A stretch of DNA of 64,000 nucleotides, from the NCBI GenBank assembly GCA_029961745.1, contig CP124680.1, positions 3,224,001-3,288,000 on the forward strand. The letters run 5' to 3'. Source of the stretch: Nocardioides sp. L-11A. GTDB taxonomy: Bacteria > Actinomycetota > Actinomycetes > Propionibacteriales > Nocardioidaceae. The notes beneath the pieces are model-generated. The model saw only the letters and a program-made list of their open reading frames with translations. It was not told the DNA's origin and did no database searches. The translations under genes were made by a program, and so were the position numbers. Of the stretch, positions 1 to 8,961 are shown piece by piece. Positions within the stretch are counted from its first letter, which is position 1; the number at the start of each line of letters is the position of its first letter.

Positions 1-122
1 AAGACGACGCCGGGGATCGCGGCCTCGAGCATGCCGCGCCGGCCGCCGAGGGCGGTCGCCAGCTGACGGCGGACCAGCGCCTCGACGGTGTCGACGCCGA
101 TCGCGGAGTGGGGGGTGGTCAC
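1..122 (-). CDS. DUF3159 family membrane protein (N-terminal fragment)
   Basis: Only the first 40 or so codons lie in the window; the gene runs off the left edge. The translation starts VTTPHSAIGVDTVEALV and continues to a GRRGMLEAAIPGVVF segment, which is the conserved N-terminus of DUF3159, an actinobacterial multi-pass membrane protein of unknown function. The GTG start overlaps the TGA stop of the upstream OB-fold gene by four bases (GTGA), so the two are translationally coupled. DUF3159 next to an OB-fold protein, DUF3710 and dut is a well-conserved actinobacterial order, which supports the call despite the short sequence. Confidence 0.8.
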   Translation of the reverse strand, partial: MTTPHSAIGVDTVEALVRRQLATALGGRRGMLEAAIPGVV

Positions 123-478
123 AGCAGCTCGTACCTCGGGTTGTAGAGCATCCGGTGGCCGTCCTGGGTGCCGACCCGGCCCTGGACCTCGAGCGCGCGG
201 CCGGGGCCGATCCCGGCGATCCGGCGGCGCCCCAGCCAGATCACGGTGATCGTGCCGGTGCCGTCGTACAGCTCGGCCTCGAGGGCGGGTACGCCGCCGC
301 GCGGGCGCAGGGTCACGGTGCGCAGGGTGCCGCGCAGCCGCACCGGCTCCCGGTCGGGCGCGTCGCCGATGCACAGCACGCCGTCGCCGCTGAAGGTCTT
401 GCGCAGGTCGCGGGCCTCGGCCTCGTCCGGGTTGGCCCACCTGCTGATGGTGCGCCGCAGGCGGCTCTTCGTGCGCAT
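119..478 (-). CDS. OB-fold nucleic acid binding domain protein
   Basis: A 119-residue protein. After a basic N-terminus (MRTKSRLRRTISRW) comes an OB-fold of the tRNA-anticodon/RecG-wedge type: VRLRGTLRTVTLRP, then LEAELYDGTGTITVIWLGRRRIAGIGPGRALEVQGRV (about residues 47-105). This fold binds single-stranded nucleic acid or oligonucleotides; the partner here is unknown. The ATG at 478 is preferred over longer in-frame starts because it begins the conserved part and lies just downstream of the DUF3710 stop at 502. It probably belongs to one operon with dut, DUF3710 and DUF3159, all read leftward. Confidence 0.85.
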   Translation of the reverse strand: MRTKSRLRRTISRWANPDEAEARDLRKTFSGDGVLCIGDAPDREPVRLRGTLRTVTLRPRGGVPALEAELYDGTGTITVIWLGRRRIAGIGPGRALEVQGRVGTQDGHRMLYNPRYELL

Positions 479-501
479 GGGTGGCCTCGTCCCGTCCTCG
501 G

Positions 502-1164
502 TCAGGTGGCCGGGACGGCCCGGGGCGTCGCGCCCTCGGGCAGCGAGAGCGGCAGCTGCTCGCCGACCGGCATGGCGTGGTTGCCGCGCCGCACGGCGAC
601 CTGCTCGATGGCGGCCTCCCACGCACCGGCGGTCTCGGGGTCGCGGGCGGGGTCGCCGAGCAGCGTGGCGCGCAGCAGCCAGCGGGGACCGTTGATGCCG
701 ATCACCCGCGAGGTCTGGGTGCCGGTCTGCCCGTCGGGGCGGGTCAGCCGGACCTCGCACACCAGCTCGGTGCCGAACCGGCCCTCCCGCTCGGTGGCGG
801 TGCCGCCGCGGCGGGCGGCGTCGGCCGCGATCTGCGGCCGGATCTCGCTCCACAGGTCTCCGTTGCGCGGGGCGGCGAAGGCCCGCAGCTCGAGCGCGCC
901 GGCGTCGGTGGCCAGCAGCACGGCGCGGACCGCGCCGGACGCCTCGTCGACCTGGACCCTCAGCTCCCGGCCGTCGGACGGGGCCACCAGGAGCGAGCCC
1001 AGGTCGAGCCGGGCCACGCCGTCCTCGGGGAGGTCGTCGACGTCGAAGGGGCCGGCGCCGGCCAGGTCCCGGGGTCCGGCGGACTCGTCGGGCCCGGCGG
1101 TCTCCTCCGCCACGCCCTCGACCGCCACGTCGTCAGCGTCGACAGCCTTGCGCCGCAGCCTCAC
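502..1164 (-). CDS. DUF3710 domain-containing protein
   Basis: A 220-residue protein with an acidic N-terminal third and a conserved C-terminal domain (LRVQVDEASGAVRAVLLA ... WSEIRPQI ... PRWLLRATLLGDPA) that matches DUF3710, an actinobacterial family of unknown function. I chose the GTG at 1164, which begins VRLRRKAVDADD, because a GAGGAGG ribosome binding site sits a few bases upstream; a start at 1239 would overlap dut by 44 bases and adds unconserved residues. It lies 31 bases behind dut. The constant linkage to dut across Actinobacteria is the only functional hint. Confidence 0.88.
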   Translation of the reverse strand: MRLRRKAVDADDVAVEGVAEETAGPDESAGPRDLAGAGPFDVDDLPEDGVARLDLGSLLVAPSDGRELRVQVDEASGAVRAVLLATDAGALELRAFAAPRNGDLWSEIRPQIAADAARRGGTATEREGRFGTELVCEVRLTRPDGQTGTQTSRVIGINGPRWLLRATLLGDPARDPETAGAWEAAIEQVAVRRGNHAMPVGEQLPLSLPEGATPRAVPAT

Positions 1165-1195
1165 TGTGTCCTCCTCGTCACGCCCATCGGCCTCA

Positions 1196-1660
1196 TCACC
1201 GCTGGAATCCTCCGGTTGAACCGTAGCCGCCGCTGCCACGCACGCTGTCCGGAAGGGCGACGACCGGCTCGAACCGGGCCCGCTCGACCCGCTGGACCAC
1301 CAGCTGGGCGATGCGGTCCCCCCTCCGCAGCGTGATCGCCTCGACCGGGTCGTGGTTGATCAGCAGCACCTTGATCTCTCCACGGTAGCCCGCGTCCACG
1401 GTTCCCGGGGTGTTGACGATGGACAGACCGTGCCGAGCCGCCAGCCCCGAGCGCGGGTGGACCAGCGCGACGTACCCCTCGGGCAGCGCGATCGCGACCC
1501 CGGTGGGGACCAGCGCCCGCTCACCCGGCGCCAGGTCCACGTCGACCCCGGTCACCAGGTCGGCGCCCGCGTCGCCCGGATGGGCGTAGGCGGGCAGCGG
1601 CAGGTCGGGGTCGAGCTGCTGGACGGAGATCACGAGATCCGCGGTGGCGTCGTCGGGCAC
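1196..1660 (-). CDS. dut: dUTP diphosphatase
   Basis: A 154-residue trimeric-type dUTPase, which hydrolyses dUTP to dUMP and pyrophosphate, keeping uracil out of DNA and supplying dTMP synthesis. All five family motifs are visible: AGADLVTG (motif 1), [12 protein letters not shown] (2), [11 protein letters not shown] (3), [11 protein letters not shown] (4), and GSGGYGSTG near the C-terminus (5). Length is normal. The GTG start is supported by TAGGGT at 1667-1672 lying exactly six bases upstream, the pattern of a leaderless transcript. It probably heads the leftward operon with DUF3710, the OB-fold protein and DUF3159. Confidence 0.97.
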   Translation of the reverse strand: MPDDATADLVISVQQLDPDLPLPAYAHPGDAGADLVTGVDVDLAPGERALVPTGVAIALPEGYVALVHPRSGLAARHGLSIVNTPGTVDAGYRGEIKVLLINHDPVEAITLRRGDRIAQLVVQRVERARFEPVVALPDSVRGSGGYGSTGGFQR

Positions 1661-1711
1661 GGGGAGACCCTAGCGACAGGTCCACACCGGGCGGATGGGA
1701 TCATCCTCCCC

Positions 1712-2194
1712 GTGAGCGAGAGTGCGAGCTACCAGGAGCGCCTGCGGGTCCCGCTGCGGTGGTGGGCCCAGGGCACGATGCTCGTCGCCACCCTCTGGCT
1801 CACGCTCATCGTCGCCCTCATCGGCCACGCCGCGTGGCTGGCCTGGACCGTGACCGGCGTGGTGATGGCCGGCATGGTCGCGGCGCTGCGCGCCTACGGC
1901 AGCGCGCGGATCGCGGTCGCCGACGGGTGGTTCCGGGCCGGACGGGCACAGATCGAGATGGCGCACGTCGGCACGGCCGAGGCGCTCGACACCGAGCGCA
2001 CCCGGCGCGTCTCGGGGCCCGAGGCCGACGCCCGTGCGTACCTCCTGCTGCGCCCCTACCTGCGCCGGTCCGTGAAGGTCGAGATCACCGACCCCGCCGA
2101 CCCGGCGCCGTACTGGCTGGTCAGCTCCCGCCACCCGCGGGCCCTCGCCGACGCGCTCAACACCGTACGGACGGGCAACCGAGCCGACCAGTAG
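1712..2194 (+). CDS. DUF3093 membrane protein
   Basis: A 160-residue protein with two hydrophobic helices (about residues 22-43 and 45-60) followed by a soluble domain containing RIAVADGWFRAGRAQI and YWLVSSRHPRALADAL, characteristic of DUF3093, an actinobacterial membrane family of unknown function. The GTG at 1712 begins VSESASYQERLRVPLRWW, where the family normally starts; longer in-frame extensions run into dut in antisense. It is divergent from dut with about 50 bases between the starts, so the two promoters overlap. No functional partner is evident. Confidence 0.88.
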   Translation: MSESASYQERLRVPLRWWAQGTMLVATLWLTLIVALIGHAAWLAWTVTGVVMAGMVAALRAYGSARIAVADGWFRAGRAQIEMAHVGTAEALDTERTRRVSGPEADARAYLLLRPYLRRSVKVEITDPADPAPYWLVSSRHPRALADALNTVRTGNRADQ

Positions 2195-2225
2195 GGCCGG
2201 CAGCCGGGCCCAGTAGGCTCGGTCC

Positions 2226-2516
2226 ATGGCAAAGGACAGCTCCAAGGTCTGGTCGACGTTCTCCCTCGTCGCCGCGCTCGGTGCCGCGGCGGTCGCGAAG
2301 AAGGGCCTGGACACCAGCTGGAGGGCCGCGACGGGCAAGAAGCCCCCGGCCAACCCGGCCGACCCGGACGTCGACGTCTGGGAGGCCGTCGCCTGGGCGG
2401 CCGCGAGCGGCACGTTCGTCGCCCTCGCCAAGATGTTGGCGCAGCGGCGCGCCGCCAACTACTACCTGCGGTCGACGGGCCACCTGCCCCCCGGCCTGCG
2501 TCAGGGCGACGCCTGA
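2226..2516 (+). CDS. DUF4235 small membrane protein
   Basis: A 96-residue protein, MAKDSSKVWSTFSLVAALG, with a hydrophobic N-terminal segment, a short loop (TGKKPPANPADPDVDVWEA) and a second hydrophobic stretch (VAWAAASGTFVALAKMLA). This is the DUF4235 pattern, a small actinobacterial membrane family without a known role. TAGGCT at 2214-2219 sits six bases before the ATG, so the transcript is probably leaderless and independent of DUF3093, which ends 31 bases upstream. It converges on DUF4193. Confidence 0.87.
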   Translation: MAKDSSKVWSTFSLVAALGAAAVAKKGLDTSWRAATGKKPPANPADPDVDVWEAVAWAAASGTFVALAKMLAQRRAANYYLRSTGHLPPGLRQGDA

Positions 2517-2547
2517 CCCAGGCCGCGGACAGGTCGCGGCGCAAGGA

Positions 2548-2838
2548 CTAGATGCAGTCCTTGCAGATCATCTTCTTGGGATCCGCCAACTGGCTGCGGT
2601 GGTGGACCAGGAAGCAGCTCATGCAGGTGAACTCGTCGTCCTGCTTGGGCTTCACCTCGACGGCGAGCTCCTCGTGGGACAGGTCGGCGCCGGGCAGCTC
2701 GAACGACTCAGCTGCCTCCGTCTCGTCCTCGTCGACCTTGCCGGAGTTCTTGTCGTGGCGGCGCGCCTTGAGCTCTTCGATGCTCTCCTCGGACTGCTCG
2801 TCCTCGTTCTTGCGCGGTGCGTCGTAGTCAGTCGCCAT
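2548..2838 (-). CDS. DUF4193 zinc-ribbon-like protein
   Basis: A 96-residue acidic protein with two CxxC pairs in its C-terminal third (Cys72/Cys75 and Cys92/Cys95: FTCMSCFLVHH and MICKDCI), consistent with one structural zinc site. The N-terminal half (EDEQSEESIEELKARRHDK) is charged and likely disordered. This is DUF4193, one copy per genome in most Actinobacteria and adjacent to dut-type genes; its function is not known. A GGGGAGAGAG purine stretch lies upstream of the ATG, so unlike many neighbours it has a leader. Confidence 0.92.
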   Translation of the reverse strand: MATDYDAPRKNEDEQSEESIEELKARRHDKNSGKVDEDETEAAESFELPGADLSHEELAVEVKPKQDDEFTCMSCFLVHHRSQLADPKKMICKDCI

Positions 2839-2974
2839 GACGTATGTACTCTCTCCCCTCAGCTGGCCGCCAGCCGCACTGGTCGTGCGGGTGGCGCGGC
2901 AGATTGTGCACCATCGGGTCCGGTTTGCGATACCCGGGTCGATGCGAGTCGCCAGAACAGTGGCCGGGGCCCGG

Positions 2975-3775
2975 CTATTCCCGGAGGAAGCCCGCGGTCC
3001 GGACCGCCGCCAGGAGCTCCTCGAAGCCGTGATCGGGGCCACACACGACGGCGTCCGTCCCGGCGGCACCGACCGTCACCAGCAGCCTCGCCCCCGCGAG
3101 CCGGGCGATCAGGCCGCCGGCCGCGTGGTCCCACAGGTGCACGCCCTCCTCGACGTACCCGTCGAGGGCGCCCTCGGCCACCCGGCACAGGTCCAGGGCA
3201 CAGGAGCCGGTCCGACGGATGTCGCGGATGTGCGGGAGCAGGCGGGCCGCGGCGGCGGCCTGCACCTCACGGACCGGACGTGTGTAGTTGAAGCCGGTGG
3301 CGACCAGGCGGTGCGCCAGTGGTGCCGGCGCCCGGACGGTCAACGGCATCCCGTCGCGGGTGGGTACGCCGTCCCGGTGGCCGGCGTAGAGCACGTCCTT
3401 GGCGACGTCCATGACGACGCCGGCGACCACCTCGCCGTCGACCTCAGCGGCGATCGACACGGCGTACTCGGGGATGCCGTAGAGGAAGTTCACGGTGCCG
3501 TCGATCGGGTCGACGATCCAGCGCACCCCGGAGGTGCCGACCGCGTCGCCGGTGTCGCCGCCCTCCTCGCCCAGGAAGGCGTCGTCGGGACGCGCCTCGA
3601 GGACCAGCCGACGGACCAGCTCCTCGGTGGCCCGGTCTGCGGCGGTGACCACGTCGATGTCACTGGACTTGGTGGCCGCGACGGAGACGCCGCGCGCCGC
3701 GTGCTCGCGCACCAGGACGGCGGCGGCACGGGCGACCTCCTCGGCCAGGGCGCACAGCGCGGCGGGGGTGCTCAC
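2975..3775 (-). CDS. inositol monophosphatase family protein
   Basis: A 266-residue Mg-dependent phosphatase of the IMPase/FBPase superfamily. Metal-binding motifs are clear: EEGGD at 70-74, DPIDGTVNF at 89-97, and a C-terminal [10 protein letters not shown] motif carrying the last aspartate. Such enzymes hydrolyse myo-inositol phosphates or related sugar phosphates; the substrate cannot be fixed from sequence. Its GTG start overlaps the ferrochelatase stop by four bases (GTGA), so it is the second gene of a leftward two-gene operon. The link to haem synthesis is a conserved actinobacterial neighbourhood without a clear metabolic reason. Confidence 0.93.
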   Translation of the reverse strand: MSTPAALCALAEEVARAAAVLVREHAARGVSVAATKSSDIDVVTAADRATEELVRRLVLEARPDDAFLGEEGGDTGDAVGTSGVRWIVDPIDGTVNFLYGIPEYAVSIAAEVDGEVVAGVVMDVAKDVLYAGHRDGVPTRDGMPLTVRAPAPLAHRLVATGFNYTRPVREVQAAAAARLLPHIRDIRRTGSCALDLCRVAEGALDGYVEEGVHLWDHAAGGLIARLAGARLLVTVGAAGTDAVVCGPDHGFEELLAAVRTAGFLRE

Positions 3776-4899
3776 GCGCGGCTGCCGGCGCAGCAGCCGA
3801 GGGGGCAGCGGTCGTGCGACGCGCCGCGGACGCCCAGTGCGGCTCGGTCGGGCTCCTCGCCCCGCTCCGCGGCGGCCCGCTCCAGGACGAGCTCGCGCAC
3901 CGCCCCCACGAACGCCGGGTGGGTGCCGGCCGACGCCGCGCGCCGCGCCGGCAGGCCGAGTCGCTCCGCGGTGGCGAGGGCCTCGGTGTCGAGGTCGTAG
4001 ACGACCTCCATGTGGTCGGAGACGAAGCCCACCGGGATCAGCACCACCGCCGCGGTTCCCTCGGCGGCGAGCTCCTCGAGCCGGTCGTTGACGTCCGGCT
4101 CCAGCCACGGCACGTGCGGCGCGCCCGAGCGCGAGCAGTAGACCAGCTCGTGGGGGCGCTCGACGCCGGTGGCCACGGCCACCTGGGTCGCCACGACCGC
4201 GGCGACGTCGAGGTGCTGGGCGACGTAGGCACCGCCCTCTGCACGATCCTGGGAAGGCCCGCTGGCGTCACTCATCGTGATCGGGATCGAGTGGGTCACG
4301 AACACCAGGCGGGCCCGGTCGCGGACCTGCGCGGGCAGGTCGTCGAGCGCGGCGAGCACGCCGTCGACATTGGCGGCGACGAAGCCGGGGTGGTTGTAGT
4401 AGGCGCGGATCTTGTCGAGCCGCGGCGCCGGGAGACCGTCCGGCACCGCCGCGGCGGCGGCCTCCAGGTTGTCGAGGTACTGCCGGCAGCTCGACCACGA
4501 GGAGTACGCCGAGGTGACCAGGCACAGCGCCCGGCGTACGCCGTCGGCGGCCATCCGCGCGACGGTGTCGGCGAGATAGGGCGTCCAGTTGCGATTGCCC
4601 CAGTAGACCGGCAGGTCGAGGCCGTGGTCGGCGAGGTCCTTCTCGACGGCCGCGATCAGCGCCTTGTTCTGGTCGTTGATCGGCGAGCGGCCGCCGAAGA
4701 GGAAGTAGTGCTCGCCGACCGCCTCGAGCCGCTCGCGTGGAATGCCCCTGCCCCGGGTGACGTTCTCGAGGAACGGCACGACGTCCTCGGGCCCCTCGGG
4801 GCCGCCGAAGGACACCAGCAGCAACGCGTCGTAGGGCGCAGTGGGCGACGTGCCGTCGCGAGGAGTGGGATCCGGCCGGGCCTGCTGAGAATTGGGCAC
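3772..4899 (-). CDS. hemH: coproporphyrin ferrochelatase
   Basis: A ferrochelatase of about 375 residues that inserts Fe2+ into a porphyrin. Actinobacteria use the coproporphyrin-dependent route, so the likely substrate is coproporphyrin III and the name cpfC also applies. Visible motifs: [30 protein letters not shown] (catalytic His), and [16 protein letters not shown]. Cys138 (SSWSSC) plus the C-terminal CPLGCC fit the four cysteines of the [2Fe-2S] cluster known in actinobacterial enzymes. I chose the GTG at 4899 because TACGAT (4906-4911) lies exactly six bases upstream (leaderless pattern); a TTG at 4932 would overlap the divergent MFS gene. Confidence 0.95.
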   Translation of the reverse strand: MPNSQQARPDPTPRDGTSPTAPYDALLLVSFGGPEGPEDVVPFLENVTRGRGIPRERLEAVGEHYFLFGGRSPINDQNKALIAAVEKDLADHGLDLPVYWGNRNWTPYLADTVARMAADGVRRALCLVTSAYSSWSSCRQYLDNLEAAAAAVPDGLPAPRLDKIRAYYNHPGFVAANVDGVLAALDDLPAQVRDRARLVFVTHSIPITMSDASGPSQDRAEGGAYVAQHLDVAAVVATQVAVATGVERPHELVYCSRSGAPHVPWLEPDVNDRLEELAAEGTAAVVLIPVGFVSDHMEVVYDLDTEALATAERLGLPARRAASAGTHPAFVGAVRELVLERAAAERGEEPDRAALGVRGASHDRCPLGCCAGSRA

Positions 4900-4931
4900 C
4901 CGCCCATCGTAGGGAGGACGATAGCGGCGCA

Positions 4932-6158
4932 ATGTTGCAGACCTATCGCCAGATCTTCACGCCCGCCACGGCGCTCTTCAGCATGACCGGGCTCCTCGCC
5001 CGGCTCCCGATCTCGATGGTCGGCCTCGGCCTCGTCCTGCTGGCCGAGCACGAGACCGGCTCGTACGGGTTCGCGGGCTCGGTGTCGGCGGTCGCGCTGG
5101 TCGCCACGGCCTGCTTCGCGATCGTCCAGGGTCGGCTCATCGACCGCCTCGGCCAGAGCCGGGTGCTTCCCGTCGTGATCACGGTCTGGGGCATCGGCCT
5201 CGCTCTCACGATGGGCAGTCTCCAGTGGGGCTGGTCGCACGGCGCGACGTACGCCTTCGCAGCGCTGACCGGCGCCTCGCTCCCCTCTGTCGGCAGTTGC
5301 GTGCGGGCCCGTTGGTCGCATCACCTCGCCGACCGTCCCGGGCGGCTGCACACCGCGTTCTCGTTCGAGGCCGTCGGCGACGAGACCGTCTTCCTGCTCG
5401 GGCCGATCGCGGTGACCATGCTCGCGACCGGCGTCCATCCCGCCGCCGGCCTGCTGACGGCGCTGGCCTGCGGCCTCGCCGGCACCTACGTGTTCGCCGC
5501 ACAGCGCAGCACCGAGCCGCCCGCGCATCCCCGGACGGCGACGGCCGCGGCCCGGCCCCCGATGCCGTGGCGCGCGATCGCGCCGCTGACCCTGGTCGCG
5601 GCGGCGCTGGGCGTCGTCTTCGGCGCCGCCGAGGTGGTCACCGTCGCGTTCGCCGACGAGCGGGGGCACCAGTCCCTCGCCGGCATCCTGCTGGGGATCT
5701 GGGCCTTCGGCAGCCTGCTCGCGGGCGTCGTGTCCGGGGCGATCACCTGGCGCCGCGGCCCGCTCGCCCGGCTCCGGATCGGCGCGTTCGGCATGCTCCT
5801 CGCCGCCGCTCCCCTCGCCCTGGTCCCGAACATCCCGCTGATGGCGCTGGTGCTGCTGCTCGGCGGCGTTGCCGTGTCCCCCACCCTGATCGCCACCATG
5901 TCCCTGGCCGAGCAGGTGCTGCCGACCTCCCGGCTGACCGAGGGCATGGCGTTCATCCAGACCGGCATCGCGGTGGGCCTGGCCCCCGGTGCGGCCATCG
6001 CCGGCGTGGTGATCGACCACGCGGGTGCCTCGCCGGCGTACCTGGTCTGCCTGGTGGGCGGCGCCGTGGCCCTGATCGGCGCACTGCTGATCCGCACGGC
6101 GGGAGTCCCGGATAGCGTGCCTCCCCATGAGCACTCCCCTGCCGAGCGCCTGGCGTAA
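4932..6158 (+). CDS. MFS transporter
   Basis: A 408-residue protein with about twelve hydrophobic segments split by a central cytoplasmic loop ([21 protein letters not shown], around residue 195). The loop after helix 2 reads [15 protein letters not shown], the degenerate MFS motif A. It is a major facilitator of the drug/sugar exporter type; the substrate is unknown. It is divergent from hemH with only 32 bases between the starts, and its last 32 bases overlap the downstream lactone oxidase gene, which suggests co-expression. No clear ribosome binding site is seen: a GGAGG lies about 14 bases upstream, which is far. Confidence 0.9.
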   Translation: MLQTYRQIFTPATALFSMTGLLARLPISMVGLGLVLLAEHETGSYGFAGSVSAVALVATACFAIVQGRLIDRLGQSRVLPVVITVWGIGLALTMGSLQWGWSHGATYAFAALTGASLPSVGSCVRARWSHHLADRPGRLHTAFSFEAVGDETVFLLGPIAVTMLATGVHPAAGLLTALACGLAGTYVFAAQRSTEPPAHPRTATAAARPPMPWRAIAPLTLVAAALGVVFGAAEVVTVAFADERGHQSLAGILLGIWAFGSLLAGVVSGAITWRRGPLARLRIGAFGMLLAAAPLALVPNIPLMALVLLLGGVAVSPTLIATMSLAEQVLPTSRLTEGMAFIQTGIAVGLAPGAAIAGVVIDHAGASPAYLVCLVGGAVALIGALLIRTAGVPDSVPPHEHSPAERLA

Positions 6159-7446
6159 CTGGTCGGGCCTGGAGTCCGCGAGCGGCCTGGAGGTGCTCGC
6201 CCCCTCCGGCGCCGCCGAGATCGCCACCGCGGTCACCGCCGCCCGCGCCGCCGGACGGACCGTCAAGGCAGCCGGCACCGGGCACAGCTTCACCGGCATC
6301 GCGACCCCGCGGCACGTGCACCTGCGCCCGGAGGGGCTGCGCGGCATCGTCGCCGTCGACCGCGACGCGATGACCGTGACGGCGCTCGCCGGCACACAGC
6401 TCAAGGTGTTCAACGCCGAGCTCGCCCGGCTCGGGCTGAGCCTGCACAACATGGGCGACATCGCCGAGCAGACCCTCGCCGGAGCGATCTCGACCGGCAC
6501 CCACGGCACGGGCGGCAGGGCCTCGGGACTCGCCGCCCAGGTCGTCGGCCTCGAGCTGGTCACCGGCACCGGCGAGGTGCTGCGGGCCACGGCCGCCGAG
6601 CACCCCGACGTGCTCGACCTGGCCCGGGTCGGCCTCGGCGCGCTCGGGGTGCTGACCGCGGTGACCTTCGCGGTCGAGCCGCTGTTCCTGTTGCGGGCCG
6701 AGGAGCAGCCGATGTCGTGGGACGACGCGATGGCGTCCTTCGACGACCTGACCGCCGCGCACGACCACGTCGACATGTACTGGTTCCCCCACTCCGACCG
6801 GATGCTCACCAAGCGCAACACCCGCGTCGGCACCGATCTCGCGGCCGCCGAGCCGCTCCCCCGCTGGCGCGCCTGGCTCGACGACGACCTGCTGTCCAAC
6901 ACCGTGTTCGGCGCGCAGACCGCCGCGCTCAACCTGGCCCCCCGCGCCATCCCGGCCGCCAACCGGTTCGCCTCGCGCCTCCTCGGGCCGCGGACCTACA
7001 CCGACATCGCCCACCGGGTCTTCACGACCGAGCGCCGGGTCGTCTTCCGCGAGATGGAGTACGCCGTCCCGCGCGAGGTCGGCCTCGACGTGCTGCGGGA
7101 GTGCCGCACCGCTCTGGAGCGTTCCGGGCTCACGGTCTCCTTCCCGGTCGAGATCCGGGTTGCGCCGGCCGACGACGTGCCGCTGTCGACGTCCTTCGAG
7201 CGGGACTCGTTCTACCTCGCCTTCCACACCCACTGGCGCGCCGACCACACGGCGTACTTCGCGACGATGGAGCCGATCCTGCGCGCCCACGACGGCCGCC
7301 CGCACTGGGGCAAGCTGCACACGCTCGCTCTCGACGACCTGGCCCCGCGCTACCCGCGGCTGGCCGACTTCCGGGCGCTGCGCGGCCGGCTCGACCCCGA
7401 CCGGGTCTTCACCAACGCCTACCTCGACCGGGTGCTCGGTGACTGA
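6127..7446 (+). CDS. FAD-linked D-arabinono-1,4-lactone/L-gulonolactone oxidase family protein
   Basis: A 439-residue flavoprotein of the VAO/ALO family. The N-terminal FAD domain has GTGHSF (His53 is where covalent FAD attaches in this family), DIAEQTLAGAISTGTHGTG and GLGALGVLTAVTF. The C-terminal ALO domain ends with HWGKLHTL and the terminal LDPDRVF typical of the group. Relatives oxidise sugar lactones, aldonic acids or alditols (for example xylitol/alditol oxidase), with O2 or a dehydrogenase acceptor; which applies here is not clear. Its start lies inside the end of the MFS gene and its end overlaps the SEC-C gene by eight bases, so the three probably form one unit. Confidence 0.92.
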   Translation: MSTPLPSAWRNWSGLESASGLEVLAPSGAAEIATAVTAARAAGRTVKAAGTGHSFTGIATPRHVHLRPEGLRGIVAVDRDAMTVTALAGTQLKVFNAELARLGLSLHNMGDIAEQTLAGAISTGTHGTGGRASGLAAQVVGLELVTGTGEVLRATAAEHPDVLDLARVGLGALGVLTAVTFAVEPLFLLRAEEQPMSWDDAMASFDDLTAAHDHVDMYWFPHSDRMLTKRNTRVGTDLAAAEPLPRWRAWLDDDLLSNTVFGAQTAALNLAPRAIPAANRFASRLLGPRTYTDIAHRVFTTERRVVFREMEYAVPREVGLDVLRECRTALERSGLTVSFPVEIRVAPADDVPLSTSFERDSFYLAFHTHWRADHTAYFATMEPILRAHDGRPHWGKLHTLALDDLAPRYPRLADFRALRGRLDPDRVFTNAYLDRVLGD

Positions 7447-7852
7447 GCCGGCGCCGGCGACCACCCGTCCCGCCTGCCCGTGCGACTCCGGGCGGACCTA
7501 CGACGACTGTTGCCGCCCCTACCACCGCGACCCCGGCTCGGCCCCGACCGCGGAGGCACTGATGCGCTCGCGCTACTCCGCGTTCGTGAAGGGTCTGGCG
7601 TCGTACCTGCTGCACACCTGGCATCCCGCGACGCGGCCCCCGTCGCTGCAGCTCGACGACCGGATCGCCTGGACCGGTCTGGAGGTGTTGGCGGCCCAGG
7701 ACGGCGGTCCGGCCGACCGGCGCGGCATGGTCGAGTTCGTCGCGCGCTACACCCGCGACGGCGAGCCGGGTTCGCTGCACGAGATCAGCCGGTTCCGGCA
7801 GCAGGGCGACACCTGGCTCTACGTCCGAGGCCGGGCCCGGTGGGGGGCGTAG
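7439..7852 (+). CDS. YchJ-like SEC-C motif protein
   Basis: A 137-residue protein of the UPF0225/YchJ type. The N-terminal SEC-C metal-binding motif is CPCDSGRTYDDCCRPYH (Cys13, Cys15, Cys24, Cys25 region), followed by the conserved ALMRSRYSAFVKG and LHTWHPATRP segments and an NTF2-like fold ending FRQQGDTWLYVRG. The function is unknown; SEC-C motifs bind zinc and mediate protein contacts, as at the SecA C-terminus. The GTG start is the first that precedes the motif and overlaps the oxidase stop by eight bases, implying translational coupling. Confidence 0.9.
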   Translation: MTEPAPATTRPACPCDSGRTYDDCCRPYHRDPGSAPTAEALMRSRYSAFVKGLASYLLHTWHPATRPPSLQLDDRIAWTGLEVLAAQDGGPADRRGMVEFVARYTRDGEPGSLHEISRFRQQGDTWLYVRGRARWGA

Positions 7853-7923
7853 GCTCGGGCCCACAGACCAGCAGCAGACAGACGGCACACATCCTGGCAG
7901 CAGGCACACGACCCGAGGGCGGC

Positions 7924-8928
7924 ATGACGGACACGGCGGACCAGGGCGGCACCGACCGCCCCGACCGCCCCGTGCGGCTGAGCCTGGCCGCGGGCCAGAC
8001 GGCGGGGTCCGACCGGCGACGCCTGCTGCTCGTGGACGACCAGGGTGGCGAGTTCACGCTCGAGATCACGCCCGACCTGCGTGCCGCGGTGCGCGGTGAC
8101 CAACCGCGTCGATTGGAGACCTCGATGAGCAGCAGCATCCGGCCCCGCGAGATCCAGACCCGGATCCGCTCCGGCGAGTCCGCGGAGGCGGTCGCCGAGG
8201 CGGCCGGCACGTCCGTGGAAGCGATCATGCCCTATGTCGCGCCGGTGCTCGCCGAGCGCGAGCACGTCGCCGAGCGGGCGCAGAAGGCGTCGGTGCGCCG
8301 TACCCCGGGCGAGGGCCAGCCCGCGTCCGGCGGAGGCGGCGCCCAGAGTCGCGTGCTCGGCGACGCCGTCGCCGGCCACCTGCGCGGCCGCGGCGGCGAC
8401 CCGGGCGCCGTCGCCTGGGACGCCTATCGACGCGACACCGGCCGCTGGGTGCTGACCGGGACCTTCGAGACCTCCGAGCGCGGCGGCGTCGCGCGGTTCA
8501 CCTACGACGCGCCGGGCAACTACGTCCTCTCCGACAACGACGACGCCCGCTGGCTGATCGGCGACGTGCTGCCGCCGGCCGAGCCGGCCCGCGACGACCT
8601 CCAACAGGCGCGCGAGCGCCGGCTGGCGGCGGTGCCGGAGGAGCTTCCGCTCGGCGACCTCGGGGACCCGGACACCGGTGCCGCCAGCGCCGCCGTCGAC
8701 GCCGTCGACCAAGCACTGGACCTGGCCACCGGCGAGGCCGAGCCGCTCACGACGCCTGCCGACGAGCCGATCCGCGCCACCGCGGAGCCCGCGGCCGACG
8801 CCGCCGCCGAGGCCGCCGAGGCCGCCGAGACCGAGCGCGCCCGGCACCGCCGCCCCGTGCAGAAGAAGCGCGGGCGCGCCTCGGTGCCGAGCTGGGACGA
8901 GATCATGTTCGGCGGCGGAGACCAGTAG
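7924..8928 (+). CDS. sepH: cell division protein SepH (DUF3071)
   Basis: A 334-residue protein. The N-terminal domain (RLSLAAGQ ... LLLVDDQGGEFTLEITPDLRAAVRGD, then IRPREIQTRIRSGESAEAVAEAAG, residues about 17-105) is the DUF3071 domain of SepH, which in Streptomyces and mycobacteria binds FtsZ and promotes filament assembly. The C-terminal half is acidic, Ala-rich and low complexity, ending with a conserved basic QKKRGRASVPSWDEIMFG motif. The ATG at 7924 is chosen because the conserved domain starts right after it; longer frames only extend into the SEC-C gene. It stands alone between the SEC-C gene and the reductase. Confidence 0.93.
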   Translation: MTDTADQGGTDRPDRPVRLSLAAGQTAGSDRRRLLLVDDQGGEFTLEITPDLRAAVRGDQPRRLETSMSSSIRPREIQTRIRSGESAEAVAEAAGTSVEAIMPYVAPVLAEREHVAERAQKASVRRTPGEGQPASGGGGAQSRVLGDAVAGHLRGRGGDPGAVAWDAYRRDTGRWVLTGTFETSERGGVARFTYDAPGNYVLSDNDDARWLIGDVLPPAEPARDDLQQARERRLAAVPEELPLGDLGDPDTGAASAAVDAVDQALDLATGEAEPLTTPADEPIRATAEPAADAAAEAAEAAETERARHRRPVQKKRGRASVPSWDEIMFGGGDQ

Positions 8929-8961
8929 TCGACCCGTAGGGCGAGCGCGTAGCGTGCGCGC

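Noticed and set aside
1165..1239. Longer start for DUF3710
   Set aside because: It would overlap dut by 44 bases; the GTG at 1164 has a GAGGAGG ribosome binding site and precedes the conserved region.
4900..4932. TTG start of hemH at 4932
   Set aside because: It adds unconserved residues and reaches the ATG of the divergent MFS gene; GTG at 4899 has a TANNNT-N6 promoter.
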